Shown: in pieces, positions 47,730 through 56,513 of the stretch
Layout: each line of letters begins with the position of its first letter
Position numbering within the stretch: the first letter of the stretch is position 1
DNA from: Thiothrix nivea DSM 5205
Lineage (GTDB): Bacteria; Pseudomonadota; Gammaproteobacteria; Thiotrichales; Thiotrichaceae
Direction of reading: 5' to 3'
NCBI RefSeq assembly: GCF_000260135.1
Contig: NZ_JH651384.1
Location: 3,128,001 to 3,192,000 of the forward strand
DNA: 64,000 nt
The notes under the pieces: model-generated
What the model was told of the DNA's origin: nothing
The model's database searches: none
The model's input: the letters and a program-made list of their open reading frames with translations, nothing else
Program-made: the position numbers and the translations under genes

Positions 47730-48971
47730 ATGCTTACAAGGATTTTTAAGCCGCTATTATTGGGGTTACTGTTGGCGGGTGGGGTTGTGCTTGCCGCACC
47801 GCAGGCCGCTGCGCCGGAGTCAGAGGAACCCGCGCCCAAGGACGTTTCAACCGCTCCTTACAATGACCCGTCCATCCCCACCGAAATCATCTCACTGGCT
47901 CCGGGTGTGCCGGAAATCGAGGCCAAGAGCTACCTGCTGGTGGATTTCCAGAGTGGGGAGGAACTGGCGGGTATCAACCCCGGTATGCGCATTGAACCGG
48001 CCAGCATCACCAAGCTGATGACGGCTTACATCATGTATCAGGAGCTGGGCAAGGGTAGGGTCAAGCTTGAGGATGAAGTGCTGATCAGCGAGAAGGCGTG
48101 GAAAATGGAAGGTTCGCGTATGTTTGTTGAATTGGGCAAAAAAGTCCAGTTCGAGAAGCTGCTCAAGGGCATGATCATCCAGTCTGGCAACGATGCCGCA
48201 GTCGCTTTGGTCGAGCATCTGGCGGGCAGTGAAGAGGCGTTTGTAGAGCGCATGAATAAGACGGCCGCTGATTTGGGCATGAATGACACCCATTACATGA
48301 ATGTCACAGGCTGGCCAGCCCAGAACCATTACACCACCGCGCGCGATATTGTGAAGTTGGTGACTGCCCTGATCACGGATTTTCCGGAATGGTACAAGCT
48401 CTATTCGATCAAGGAATTCAGTTACAACAACATCAAGCAGCAAAACCGCAACAAGCTGTTGTGGCGCGACCCGACCGTGGATGGCCTGAAAACGGGGCAT
48501 ACGGAATCGGCAGGTTTCTGTCTGGTGGCTTCTGCCAAGCGCGACAACATGCGGCTGATTTCGGTAGTGCTGGGAGCCAAAAGCGAGGAAGAACGCGCCA
48601 ATACCAGCCAGCGTTTGCTGGAATACGGTTTCCGTACCTTTGAGACCCACCAGCTGTACGGCGCGGGTGCTGTGCTGGAGACTGCGCGGGTCTGGAAAGG
48701 CGAGAAAACGGAAGTACCCGCTGGTGTGATTGGTGATTTGTTCGTCAGTATTACCAAAGGGCGTTATGACCAGCTCAAAGGCGGCATACAGCTTGATAAA
48801 GGTATCGACGCCCCCATTAAACGTGGAGATAGGTTGGGTACCATCATCATTACTGACCAGGAACTCGGCAAGGTTGTCAAGGAAACGCCATTGCTGGCGT
48901 TGGAAGACGTGCCAGAAGGCGGTTGGTGGCGCAGCTTGGTGGACGGTATCCAGAAGTTTTTTGCGGATTAA
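47730..48971 (+). CDS. dacA: D-Ala-D-Ala carboxypeptidase (PBP5/6 type)
   Basis: Trims the terminal D-Ala of pentapeptide stems in the periplasm. A signal peptide precedes the SXXK motif (ASITKLM), SGN (QSGNDAA) and KTG (GLKTGHTESAGF). The C-terminal domain and a terminal amphipathic helix (WWRSLVDGIQKFFAD) for membrane attachment are present. AAAGGACAG lies just upstream of the ATG. 413 residues is typical. Confidence 0.95.
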   Translation: MLTRIFKPLLLGLLLAGGVVLAAPQAAAPESEEPAPKDVSTAPYNDPSIPTEIISLAPGVPEIEAKSYLLVDFQSGEELAGINPGMRIEPASITKLMTAYIMYQELGKGRVKLEDEVLISEKAWKMEGSRMFVELGKKVQFEKLLKGMIIQSGNDAAVALVEHLAGSEEAFVERMNKTAADLGMNDTHYMNVTGWPAQNHYTTARDIVKLVTALITDFPEWYKLYSIKEFSYNNIKQQNRNKLLWRDPTVDGLKTGHTESAGFCLVASAKRDNMRLISVVLGAKSEEERANTSQRLLEYGFRTFETHQLYGAGAVLETARVWKGEKTEVPAGVIGDLFVSITKGRYDQLKGGIQLDKGIDAPIKRGDRLGTIIITDQELGKVVKETPLLALEDVPEGGWWRSLVDGIQKFFAD

Positions 48972-48994
48972 TAGCGCGGAGTAGAGGTTGAGGC

Positions 48995-49276
48995 ATGGAG
49001 CGGTTTGGGCAAGGCGAAGAGTTGGTCATGGAATTTCCCTGTGATTTCCTCATCAAGGTGGTGGGGCGTGCGGATGTGGCGTTTCATGCCCGCATTTGTG
49101 AAATTGTTTGCCGTCATGATGACAGTTTTGACCCGCTGGAACGTTTGCAGCGCAAGGACAGTTCCGCCGGTAAATACCAAAGCCTGACCGTGAATTTGCG
49201 TGCCATCAGCAAGGAACATATTGACGCCGTCTATCAGGATCTGAAAGCTTGTGAGCTGGTGTTGTGGGCGTTGTAG
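48995..49276 (+). CDS. ybeD: YbeD/DUF493 family protein
   Basis: A 93-residue ferredoxin-like alpha/beta protein. Typical positions are [33 protein letters not shown] and the closing ACELVLWAL. ybeD is conserved between dacA and lipB in gammaproteobacteria, and an allosteric-regulatory role has been suggested from structure. Its end overlaps lipB by 13 bases. Confidence 0.92.
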   Translation: MERFGQGEELVMEFPCDFLIKVVGRADVAFHARICEIVCRHDDSFDPLERLQRKDSSAGKYQSLTVNLRAISKEHIDAVYQDLKACELVLWAL

Positions 49277-49932
49277 AAAATACGCTTTTCCCCCTGCGCA
49301 TCAAGGTGTTGGGTGAAAATGCCGAGTATCAGGTCGTCTGGCGGCAAATGCAGGCATTTACCCAACAGCGTGATGAAAATACTCCCGATGAAATCTGGCT
49401 GGTGCAGCATTCCCCTGTTTTCACGCTGGGGCGCAATGGCAAGATGGAGCATGTGTTGGCTCCCGGTGATATTCCCGTCATCCCCATCGACCGTGGTGGT
49501 CAGGTGACTTACCACGGGCCAGGGCAGCTTGTCGTTTACCTGCTGCTGGACATTCGCCGTAAAAACAATTTGGGTGTGCGTGATCTGGTGATGCGGATTG
49601 AACAGGCCGTCGTCGACTTACTGGCGCATTATGGCGTGGTGGCGGAAGGGGATAGGGATGCGCCCGGTGTCTACGTGCAGGGCAGCAAGATTGCCGCGCT
49701 GGGCTTGCGGGTGACCAAAGGCCGTACCTACCATGGTCTGAGCCTGAACGTGGACATGGATTTGGAGCCGTTCCAGCGCATCAACCCCTGCGGTTACGCC
49801 GGTTTGCAGGTAACGCAGTGCAAGGATTTGGGGATTATGTTGCAACCGTTCGAGTTGGCGGGGGAGCTATGTGAGTGTCTGGCCACACGGCTTGAATACC
49901 CGCTGATTGAGTGGCTCCAGGGTCAAATGTAG
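49264..49932 (+). CDS. lipB: Octanoyltransferase LipB
   Basis: Transfers octanoyl from ACP to the lipoyl domains of 2-oxoacid dehydrogenases. The conserved [19 protein letters not shown], the lysine in [11 protein letters not shown] and the acyl-accepting Cys in [12 protein letters not shown] are present. The start is GTG at 49264 inside the end of ybeD, implying coupling. lipA is not found downstream. The 3' end overlaps coq7 (opposite strand) by ten bases. Confidence 0.93.
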   Translation: MGVVENTLFPLRIKVLGENAEYQVVWRQMQAFTQQRDENTPDEIWLVQHSPVFTLGRNGKMEHVLAPGDIPVIPIDRGGQVTYHGPGQLVVYLLLDIRRKNNLGVRDLVMRIEQAVVDLLAHYGVVAEGDRDAPGVYVQGSKIAALGLRVTKGRTYHGLSLNVDMDLEPFQRINPCGYAGLQVTQCKDLGIMLQPFELAGELCECLATRLEYPLIEWLQGQM

Positions 49933-50567
49933 TAAGTGCTTTTCGTCATCACCTTCGACATCAGCGGCATCAACAGCTTGCGTACCGGAAACGGCAGTTT
50001 TGCCCCGCCGGATTGTATCGCAACATCACCGTGATGGGCTTCATCTTCCCTCATCTTTTGCAGGATCGCCATGTCAGCCAATGCGTGCGCGGGCAGGCGG
50101 TTGATGTGTTTTTCCAGGTGTTTGATAACCTGATCTTCGGTTTCTTTGACGAAACCGAGGCTCCATTTGTCACCAATCTTGCCCGCTGCCGCGCCGATGG
50201 CGAATGACCCCCAGTAGAATAGGGGGTTCAGCAGGCTTTTCCTACCGCCGAGTTCGTTCAGGCGTTTTTCCGTCCAGTTCAGATGGTCGTTTTCTTCCAT
50301 GGCGGCACGATCCATCTGTTGCTTGATGTCCGGGCGGTTGGCGGTCATGGCCTGCCCGCGGTACAAACCCTGGGCAGACACTTCGCCGGTATGGTTGATG
50401 CGCATCAGCCGGATAATGATATCCCGGTCGGCATCACTCAGCGATGCAGTTTCCTGCACCCCTTCCGCAGGGTTGGGGCGCTCGGTGGTGGGCGCAGTCG
50501 CGTGCACCACCCGCATGGACTGGTCAATTTCGGTCAGGATTTTGTCTAACAGGCTGAGTTTGCGCAT
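49923..50567 (-). CDS. coq7: Demethoxyubiquinone hydroxylase Coq7
   Basis: Di-iron monooxygenase of ubiquinone synthesis (5-demethoxyubiquinol to 5-hydroxy). The metal ligands are in [29 protein letters not shown] and [10 protein letters not shown]. The 214-residue form starts at the ATG at 50567, which has AGAGG at good spacing; an upstream ATG at 50597 gives ten extra residues. Ubiquinone use implies aerobic or facultatively aerobic respiration. Confidence 0.93.
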   Translation of the reverse strand: MRKLSLLDKILTEIDQSMRVVHATAPTTERPNPAEGVQETASLSDADRDIIIRLMRINHTGEVSAQGLYRGQAMTANRPDIKQQMDRAAMEENDHLNWTEKRLNELGGRKSLLNPLFYWGSFAIGAAAGKIGDKWSLGFVKETEDQVIKHLEKHINRLPAHALADMAILQKMREDEAHHGDVAIQSGGAKLPFPVRKLLMPLMSKVMTKSTYYI

Positions 50568-50583
50568 GGGATACCTCTGCCGA

Positions 50584-51236
50584 TTACTTTGACTCACGCT
50601 TGACCAGGTAGTCTATGACCTGAAGCAACTTTTCTTCATTACCAACCATGCTGGGGCTGGTGCGGTATTTACCGTTGACAATGATGACGGGAACCGAATC
50701 CGCCTTGGAAAGTTTGCCGACTTCGTCAGCGCGGCTCATCATGGTGGTAAGTTCCATGGATTTTAGGGCGTTGTTAACCTGATCAATGTTGAGCCGATGT
50801 CAGTGAAAAAACGGCGCAGAGCGTCGTCATTGTCGATCCTGCGGCGTTGTTTCTGGATGGCGTCAAAGATTTTGGTGTGGACGTTTTTGCTGCCATCCGG
50901 GTCGAGCATCTGGCCGACGTAGAACAGGCGGGCATGGAAAGCCCAACGTGGGCTGAGGGTAGCAGGCACGCGGCGGAATTCGACATTGGCCGGTTTGTTT
51001 TTCAGGAATTTGCCGATGGTCGGTTCCAGATGCAGGCAGTGTGGGCAACCGTACCAGAACAGTTCCGTTACCTCAATCTTGCCTTCAGCGGCTTGCACAG
51101 GCACGGCTGGCGAAAGGGTGACGTAATCTGTCCCTTCCTTGAATTCCTGTGCTTGGCCGGATTCAGGTACGCAGCCGGTCAAGACCAGCAGGATTGTCAT
51201 TACTAGGCCGAGGGTATGGCCAAACACCTTTTTCAT
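50584..51236 (-). pseudogene. dsbA: DsbA-family thiol:disulfide oxidoreductase, interrupted by a one-base frameshift
   Basis: The 5' part (51236 to about 50795) encodes a DsbA-type protein: signal with lipobox-like LVLTGC, active site C64-P-H-C67 in FWYGCPHCLHLEP, and the helical insert to ALRRFFTDIG. This frame stops at 50763. The -1 frame then carries the missing C-terminal part, from NIDQVNNALKSMELTTMMS through the cis-Pro strand DSVPVIIVNGKYRTS to VIDYLVKRESK, stopping at 50584. One extra C in GGCTC (giving Asp-Ile-Gly-Leu-Asn) near 50793 would restore a 217-residue enzyme. The gene precedes the cytochrome c assembly genes, to which it is functionally related (disulfide and haem-site thiols). 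It may be a real mutation or an assembly error. Confidence 0.85.
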
Positions 51237-51323
51237 TGCTTCATTGTCTCCCTGAGAATATCTGTTTATCTGGATTGGTTTGTTATCGTTATGGATTGCC
51301 CTTCTTGAGACTCGTGACTGCCA

Positions 51324-52502
51324 TCAAAGTTCACCGTAGGAGTGCAGCCCGGAAAGGAACATGTTAACCCCCAGGAATGCAAACAGGGTGACAAACAGGC
51401 CGACTACCGCCCACCATGCCATTGGGGTTCCTCGCCAGCCTTTGGAGAAGCGCAAATGCAGCCATGCTGCATAATTTAACCAGACGATTAATGCCCAGGT
51501 TTCTTTTGGATCCCATGACCAATAGCCGCCCCATGCCTCTGCCGCCCACATGGCACCTAGGATGGTGGCAATGGTGAAGAAGGCAAAACCCAGTGCAATC
51601 GCCTTGTAGGTTATATCATCCAGCAATTCCAGTGACGGCAGGCGTCTGGCCAGCAAACCCGGTGAACCGCTTTTTTCACCATTGGCTTTCAGCAGGTATG
51701 CCACGCTGGTCATGGCCGCCAGCGCGAATGCGCCATAGCCGATGAAATTGGCAGGTACATGGATTTTCATCCAGTAACTTTTCAGTGCCGGTACCAGCGG
51801 CGTGATTTTGCCAGCGTCGCGCTCGAAACTGTACCACAACAAAAAAGCAACTGCCGCACTAATCACCAGTAACACAAAACCGCCCAGGGTACGGTTTTTG
51901 TAACGGCCTTCGTAATACAGGTAGAGCAGCCCGGTAATTAGGCAGAACAGGATGAAGACTTCATACAGGTTGCTGACCGGGATGTGGCCAAATTCCGGGT
52001 CAATCAGGTAGGATTCGTACCAGCGCACCATCAGGCCGGTAAAACCCATAACCAGCGCCGCCCAAGTAATGGCTGAAGCTGTTTTCAAAGTAAATTCATG
52101 ATCGGCAAACAACCCGCCGAAATAGGCAACTGTTGCCATGACAAACAGGGCGCTCATCCACATGATGGCCGATTGGCTGGAGAACAGATATTTCAAACCA
52201 AATACTTGTTCGGCATTGCCGTAATTGCCACCGTACAGCCAGATACCCACCAGGCTGAAGGCAGCCACCACCAGGGTATAGGGCTGGAATGCCTTCCAGT
52301 ACCACCCCAAGCCAATCAGGCCGGGGGCCGTGCAAGCCAGGATACCGATTTCATAAGCATCCATGACGTTGCCGTAAGTGGCGAAGACAAATACCGTGGC
52401 AGCCAGCACAATGGCCGCCCATGCCCAGTCTTTCAGCATCAGGCGCTTGAACAGGCTGGGCTGCTCAAGCAGGGATTCAATCGCTTCCTGTGGAACTGAC
52501 AT
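51324..52502 (-). CDS. ccsB: System II cytochrome c biogenesis protein CcsB/ResC (WWD haem handler)
   Basis: A polytopic membrane protein that, with ResB, exports haem and attaches it to apocytochromes. The tryptophan-rich WWD motif is in GGYWSWDPKETWALIVWLNY, and external His residues (HIPVSNLYE, KIHVPANFIG region) would ligate haem. It is named CcsA or ResC in other organisms; databases often use CcsB for this proteobacterial form. It overlaps the end of resB by 26 bases, so the two are one unit. 392 residues. Confidence 0.92.
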   Translation of the reverse strand: MSVPQEAIESLLEQPSLFKRLMLKDWAWAAIVLAATVFVFATYGNVMDAYEIGILACTAPGLIGLGWYWKAFQPYTLVVAAFSLVGIWLYGGNYGNAEQVFGLKYLFSSQSAIMWMSALFVMATVAYFGGLFADHEFTLKTASAITWAALVMGFTGLMVRWYESYLIDPEFGHIPVSNLYEVFILFCLITGLLYLYYEGRYKNRTLGGFVLLVISAAVAFLLWYSFERDAGKITPLVPALKSYWMKIHVPANFIGYGAFALAAMTSVAYLLKANGEKSGSPGLLARRLPSLELLDDITYKAIALGFAFFTIATILGAMWAAEAWGGYWSWDPKETWALIVWLNYAAWLHLRFSKGWRGTPMAWWAVVGLFVTLFAFLGVNMFLSGLHSYGEL

Positions 52503-54486
52503 CTTTCACCTCGCGTGCCATGGCCTGCCGGAATGTCGCGTGCAGGCGCTTGAAATAACGGTCAAATTCTGGCTGGTTACGGTTGGCGCTGCCAGCCACG
52601 ATGATTTCAGACTGGCCGTTTTCCTGCGGCCTGACCCAAACCCATATTCTACGCTGCGCCACGTAAAACAGCAGGAATACCCCTACTATCAGCATGACAC
52701 TGCCGAAGTAGACCACATCCTTGCCCGGCGAGCGGGTAATCTGCAAGCCGGATGCCTCAATTTGTTTGAAACTGCTCAGTTGCACAAACCAGGGTGAGCC
52801 GTAAGCAGAAATCTTGTCGATGGCCAGCAGGCTATCGTCGAAGAAAGCCCAGTCCGCTTCGGTTGGTGCAGTGCTTACGCCTTCCTGCCTGAGGGTTTCT
52901 TCATAGAGGGCGCGCAGCCCGGCGTTCAGGACTTTCATGAAGGCTTCCGATGCGCCTTCCCGCTTGTCTTCGGGGAAGCGTTCGGTGATTTCCTGCATGA
53001 TGCCTTCGGAACCCTTGCTGGCGAACAGGCTGGTCAGGCGCACCATGGACTCGACCACCTGGTTTTCCACCTCAGCGCTGTTGATGGCGGTTTGCTGCAT
53101 TGAGCTGCGGGTGGTTTCAATGGCGGATTTCCTTACCAGATCCAGGTTCTGCATATTGGCCAAAAACTTCATGAAGCGGTCTACACCGCCTTTCGGGCCA
53201 ACAGGGATGTGCAGGTAACGGAAAGGTTCCGCAGGCGAGCCGCGCACACCGCTAATGTAATAGTTCTGCCCCTTGATGCTGACCGGGTTCATGTAGTTCT
53301 GGTATTCCATCGCCTGCCCGGTGGCATCACGCAGTTTGAATGTGATGCTGGGGCCGATGTTCTGCTTTTTGATTTTGCCGTCAGCCTGTTCCATGTCATT
53401 GATGTTGAACGGGCGGAAGTCATTCAGTTCCAGCTTGTATTGCTGGGTGCTGCTGCTGAGGTTGTAGTCCTGGAATACCTTGCCTTCAATATCCTGCGTG
53501 GCGTACTGGGCGCTGAAAGGGTGCAGGCGCAGTTTGACTTCCGAGCCGCCGTCGCCAAAATTGGCCTGATAAATGGCGACATCTTTGTAAATCAGCGGGT
53601 GATTGACGGAAATGGTTTTCTCCATCGGGGCGGGCAGATCTTTGTCATGAATGATCAGGTCGCTCTCGAAGGATTTTGGCATCCCGGTGGAGTAATGTTC
53701 AACCCGGAAATCTTTCACTTCCACCTCAAACGGCAGGTACTGCACATAGTAGCCATCCCGCATCGGCTGGAAAATGATGTTGGCACGGCTGCCTTCCGGA
53801 ATGTCCACCGAGCCACGGTAGGAAAAGCTGGAGGCGGGAAGCTGGCTGATGGTAGGGATTTCAGAGGCAGGAATATTGCGTGTTTCCGGTTTCAGTTTGC
53901 CTTGCCATTCAGCAACCATCAGGGGCAATCGGCTATCCATCAGGCCACCGAGGCAGATGACGATGATGCCGAGATGGGTTAGCCAGTAACCCCAATGGTT
54001 AGCCCCGCCTTTCATGCCAGCCACGACTGTGTGGTCGTCTGCCGTCTTTTGGCGGGTCTTGAAGCCCTGGCTGGAAAGGATCCGTTGCGCCATGGATTGT
54101 GCTTCACCTGCGGGCATGGTGGTGTCCATACTGGCCTGGTGTTTCATTGCGCGCAGCGACTTTTCCTGCACGTTTTCACGGAAGTGGCGCAACTCACGCA
54201 AAATACCGGGTGTATTACGCCCGACGCAGGTGGTGATGGAAATGACCAGGAAGCCGAGGATGCCAAGGAACCACAGGGCGGAATAGACATCGTACAGCCC
54301 CAGTGACTTGAAGATGTCAAACCAGAACGGGCCGAACTTGATCTGATAGTCGGTGTAAGGTTGGTTCTGTTTCAGGATGGTGCCGATGACGGACGCAACC
54401 GCCAATACCACCAACAGGCTAATGGCCAGGTTCATGGAACCCAGAAAGTTGATCAGGCGTGTGCTGGCAGTAGGGGCGCTCTTCAT
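52477..54486 (-). CDS. resB: System II cytochrome c biogenesis protein ResB
   Basis: The partner of the WWD protein. N-terminal membrane helices (FLGSMNLAISLLVVLAVASVI), a third helix after WGYWLTHLGIIVICLGGLMD, a large periplasmic domain (about residues 190-580) and a last helix (VVYFGSVMLIVGVFLLFYVA). SMNLAI and the conserved GFKTRQ and HWGYWLTHLGI are family features. At 669 residues it is full length. Together with ccsB it replaces the Ccm (System I) pathway. Confidence 0.92.
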   Translation of the reverse strand: MKSAPTASTRLINFLGSMNLAISLLVVLAVASVIGTILKQNQPYTDYQIKFGPFWFDIFKSLGLYDVYSALWFLGILGFLVISITTCVGRNTPGILRELRHFRENVQEKSLRAMKHQASMDTTMPAGEAQSMAQRILSSQGFKTRQKTADDHTVVAGMKGGANHWGYWLTHLGIIVICLGGLMDSRLPLMVAEWQGKLKPETRNIPASEIPTISQLPASSFSYRGSVDIPEGSRANIIFQPMRDGYYVQYLPFEVEVKDFRVEHYSTGMPKSFESDLIIHDKDLPAPMEKTISVNHPLIYKDVAIYQANFGDGGSEVKLRLHPFSAQYATQDIEGKVFQDYNLSSSTQQYKLELNDFRPFNINDMEQADGKIKKQNIGPSITFKLRDATGQAMEYQNYMNPVSIKGQNYYISGVRGSPAEPFRYLHIPVGPKGGVDRFMKFLANMQNLDLVRKSAIETTRSSMQQTAINSAEVENQVVESMVRLTSLFASKGSEGIMQEITERFPEDKREGASEAFMKVLNAGLRALYEETLRQEGVSTAPTEADWAFFDDSLLAIDKISAYGSPWFVQLSSFKQIEASGLQITRSPGKDVVYFGSVMLIVGVFLLFYVAQRRIWVWVRPQENGQSEIIVAGSANRNQPEFDRYFKRLHATFRQAMAREVKDVSSTGSD

Positions 54487-54515
54487 ACCAAAAGCTTATT
54501 GTCTCAGGATGCTGC

Positions 54516-54547
54516 ATTAAAACAACAAAGGGTGGCAAAAGCCACCC
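54516..54547 (-). terminator. Rho-independent terminator of the cytochrome c4 gene
   Basis: Stem GGGTGGC (54530-54536) and GCCACCC (54541-54547) with an AAAA loop; on the minus strand it is followed by TTTGTTGTTTTA. It separates cytochrome c4 from resB. Confidence 0.75.
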
Positions 54548-54585
54548 CCTGTTTTACATCAAACCGTTACCAAACGGTAATGCCA

Positions 54586-55197
54586 TTATTTCAGGCCAGC
54601 GATGTACTCGGCAACCGCATCAATTTCGGCGTCGGTCATGTTGGCAGCAATGTTGCGCATCATCTTGCCAGCATCATTGGCGCGCTCACCCTTGCGGAAA
54701 GCCATCAGCTGGTTTTTGACGTAAGTGGTTTGCTGGCCATGCAGGGATGGGAAGTTGGAAGCTGGGTTGCCAGCGCCGGTTGGGCCGTGGCAGGCTGCGC
54801 AGGCTGCAACACCAGAGGCATTGTTGCCACCTTTATACACTTGTTCGCCCAGTGTGACTTTGGCTTGGTCAGCTTCGCCTGGCTTGACAGCCTGGCTGGA
54901 AAAATAAGCAGCCAGGTCGGCCATGTCCTGATCGCTCAAAGGCTTGGCCTGTGGCGTCATGGTGGCGTTTACGCGCTCATCGTTCTTGAAGTTCATCAGT
55001 TGTTTGACGATGTAGCTTTCGTGCTGGCCAGCCAGTTTTGGCCACTCAGGGTTAACGCTGTTACCATCCATGCCGTGGCAGGCAGCGCAAGTCGCGGATT
55101 TGGTTTTGCCTGCTTCAGCGCTGCCGCCTTCTGCCCAAGCAGAAGTAGCGACACTGACAGCCAGACCGGTCAGTACAAGCATGAGTGCTTTTTTCAT
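54586..55197 (-). CDS. Dihaem cytochrome c4
   Basis: A periplasmic electron carrier, usually to terminal oxidases. Signal peptide to about residue 22; two class I c-haem sites, CAACH at 37-41 (ATCAACHGMDG) and at 133-137 (AACAACHGPTG). Met ligands are likely in NATMTPQAKPLS and in MMRNIAANMTDAE. Haem would be attached by the adjacent System II proteins. Divergent from engB, as in Pseudomonas and other gammaproteobacteria. 203 residues. Confidence 0.93.
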   Translation of the reverse strand: MKKALMLVLTGLAVSVATSAWAEGGSAEAGKTKSATCAACHGMDGNSVNPEWPKLAGQHESYIVKQLMNFKNDERVNATMTPQAKPLSDQDMADLAAYFSSQAVKPGEADQAKVTLGEQVYKGGNNASGVAACAACHGPTGAGNPASNFPSLHGQQTTYVKNQLMAFRKGERANDAGKMMRNIAANMTDAEIDAVAEYIAGLK

Positions 55198-55505
55198 CTC
55201 AAAGTGCTCCTAAGATATCTACAAAACTCTGTCATTCATTTATTGTGCCCGGGCAGCTCCCCGTTGTCCGCCTTGATCGGTGCACCTGGCCTAACCGTCT
55301 TCACGCGGTTGAGACAACAACTTGCAATCATCGCTGACGCATTTTAATCTGCACCAGCCCGTTGCAGGCATACCATATCCACACGCTCTACAGCTCTTCC
55401 GGTGTGTCGCAGCCTTTTCCTAGCGGCGTTCAACCGAAAAAACGACTGGATTGTATACCATATTCCGTTTCGGTTCCGCAAAAAATATTAGAGAATGCTA
55501 ACATT
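55198..55505. other. Divergent intergenic region, cytochrome c4 / engB
   Basis: About 308 bases. No ORF of note and no RNA gene seen. The engB-proximal end is AT-rich with a TATACC/ATATTAG stretch (about 55455-55497) suitable for a -10; I see no confident -35 nor operator. Confidence 0.4.
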
Positions 55506-56117
55506 ATGAACCATTACTTTCAGCAGGCAGCTTTTCTGCAAAGCGCCACTACACGCAAAACCATGCCTGCGGAGGCTGGGCTGGAAATTGCTTTCGCTGG
55601 CCGTTCCAATGCGGGAAAGTCGAGCGTAATCAACCGTGTGTGTTCGCAAAAATCACTGGCCAGAACCAGTAAGACGCCTGGGCGTACCCAGTTGATCAAC
55701 TTTTTCCGCCTGCCGGATGGCAGTTTTCTGGTGGACTTGCCGGGGTATGGGTATGCCAAGGTGCCGGAGGCCGTCAAGCTGGAGTGGCAGAAATTCATCG
55801 AATCCTATCTGGTGCAGCGCAGCACCCTCAGAGGCTTGGTGCTGGTGATGGATATTCGCCACCCGATGACGGAATACGACCAGGCCATGTTGCGCTGGGC
55901 ATATGGCAGGGCGCTGCCGGTTCATGTGCTGCTGAATAAGGCAGACAAACTGACAAGGGGGGCGGGAGCTGGTGTGTTGTTGCAAGTGCGCAAGGAGCTG
56001 GGCAAGTTTGGCGTGGTTTCGGTACAGACCTTTTCTGCGCTGAACAAGCAAGGTTTGGATGAGTGTTGGAATATTCTCGACGGATGGCTAGGTAGGGACG
56101 AGGGAGGGCAAGATTGA
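55506..56117 (+). CDS. engB: Ribosome biogenesis GTPase YsxC/EngB (YihA)
   Basis: An essential GTPase assisting 50S assembly. G1 [10 protein letters not shown]2 [10 protein letters not shown]3 [10 protein letters not shown]4 LNKADKL and G5 SALNKQG are present. The ATG at 55506 starts the conserved [14 protein letters not shown]; the upstream in-frame extension to 55362 lies in the regulatory region. The ribosome site is weak (GAGAATG). 203 residues. Confidence 0.94.
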   Translation: MNHYFQQAAFLQSATTRKTMPAEAGLEIAFAGRSNAGKSSVINRVCSQKSLARTSKTPGRTQLINFFRLPDGSFLVDLPGYGYAKVPEAVKLEWQKFIESYLVQRSTLRGLVLVMDIRHPMTEYDQAMLRWAYGRALPVHVLLNKADKLTRGAGAGVLLQVRKELGKFGVVSVQTFSALNKQGLDECWNILDGWLGRDEGGQD

Positions 56118-56212
56118 TGCAGCCCGATCAGAAATATTCAGGAAGAGTTCATTTCCTCTGGGGTACTCTTCACGTGTGGAAAAAAGGAACCCCGGCCAAA
56201 CAGGGGGTCTAA
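56117..56212 (+). CDS. Possible 31-residue ORF overlapping the engB stop
   Basis: The ATG shares a base with the engB TGA (TGATG) and has GGGAGGG about eight bases upstream. The product would start [20 protein letters not shown] and end in KKGTPAKQGV. No homology is recognised. It may simply be chance readthrough space, so confidence is low. Confidence 0.25.
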   Translation: MQPDQKYSGRVHFLWGTLHVWKKGTPAKQGV

Positions 56213-56224
56213 AAAGCCGGGGTT
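56188..56224. other. GC-rich inverted repeat after engB
   Basis: AACCCCGGC (56188-56196) and GCCGGGGTT (56216-56224) pair around a 19-base loop. It is a possible weak terminator or part of an unannotated RNA; no T-run follows. Confidence 0.4.
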
Positions 56225-56463
56225 TAATGAACAGGTCTGGATTGGGGACACCAAACCTGTATCCGTAAACAGGAAATACAGATGCCGGGCTTAAGCATCG
56301 TTAAATCGTACATCCTGATACTTCACGGAAACTTTTAATATAAGTAAATCTATCCTTCCCTTTCGGGATTGCTAGGATAATAGCTTATTTCATCGCACTA
56401 TAAAAATAAAATAGTTTGATGTTTTTTTATTTTTTTCTATCATTTCTTCTTCTTTGAAAATCT
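56225..56463. other. Long AT-rich intergenic region after engB
   Basis: No gene is supported. Small inverted repeats are visible, such as ACAGGT (about 56231) with ACCTGT (about 56265) and TATCCT/AGGATA around 56350-56378. A small RNA is conceivable but not demonstrated. The last 80 bases are nearly all A and T. Confidence 0.35.
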
Positions 56464-56507
56464 TGTTGCCTGCCTAGGTTTTGCGCGCAACTTATCCGCA
56501 GGCAACA
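56464..56507 (-). terminator. Candidate terminator of the DegQ/DegS-like protease gene
   Basis: A perfect 10-base inverted repeat TGTTGCCTGC / GCAGGCAACA flanks a 24-base loop that itself holds the palindrome TTGCGCGCAA. On the minus strand it is followed by AGATTTTC. It begins just after the protease stop codon. Confidence 0.5.
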
Positions 56508-56513
56508 CATGCC

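Noticed and set aside
50800-50815. Programmed -1 frameshift at the TTTTTTC run in dsbA
   Set aside because: A classic-looking heptamer is in the right phase, but slipping there leads at once to TGA (CAC TGA), so it cannot produce the C-terminal frame. The break must lie further downstream.
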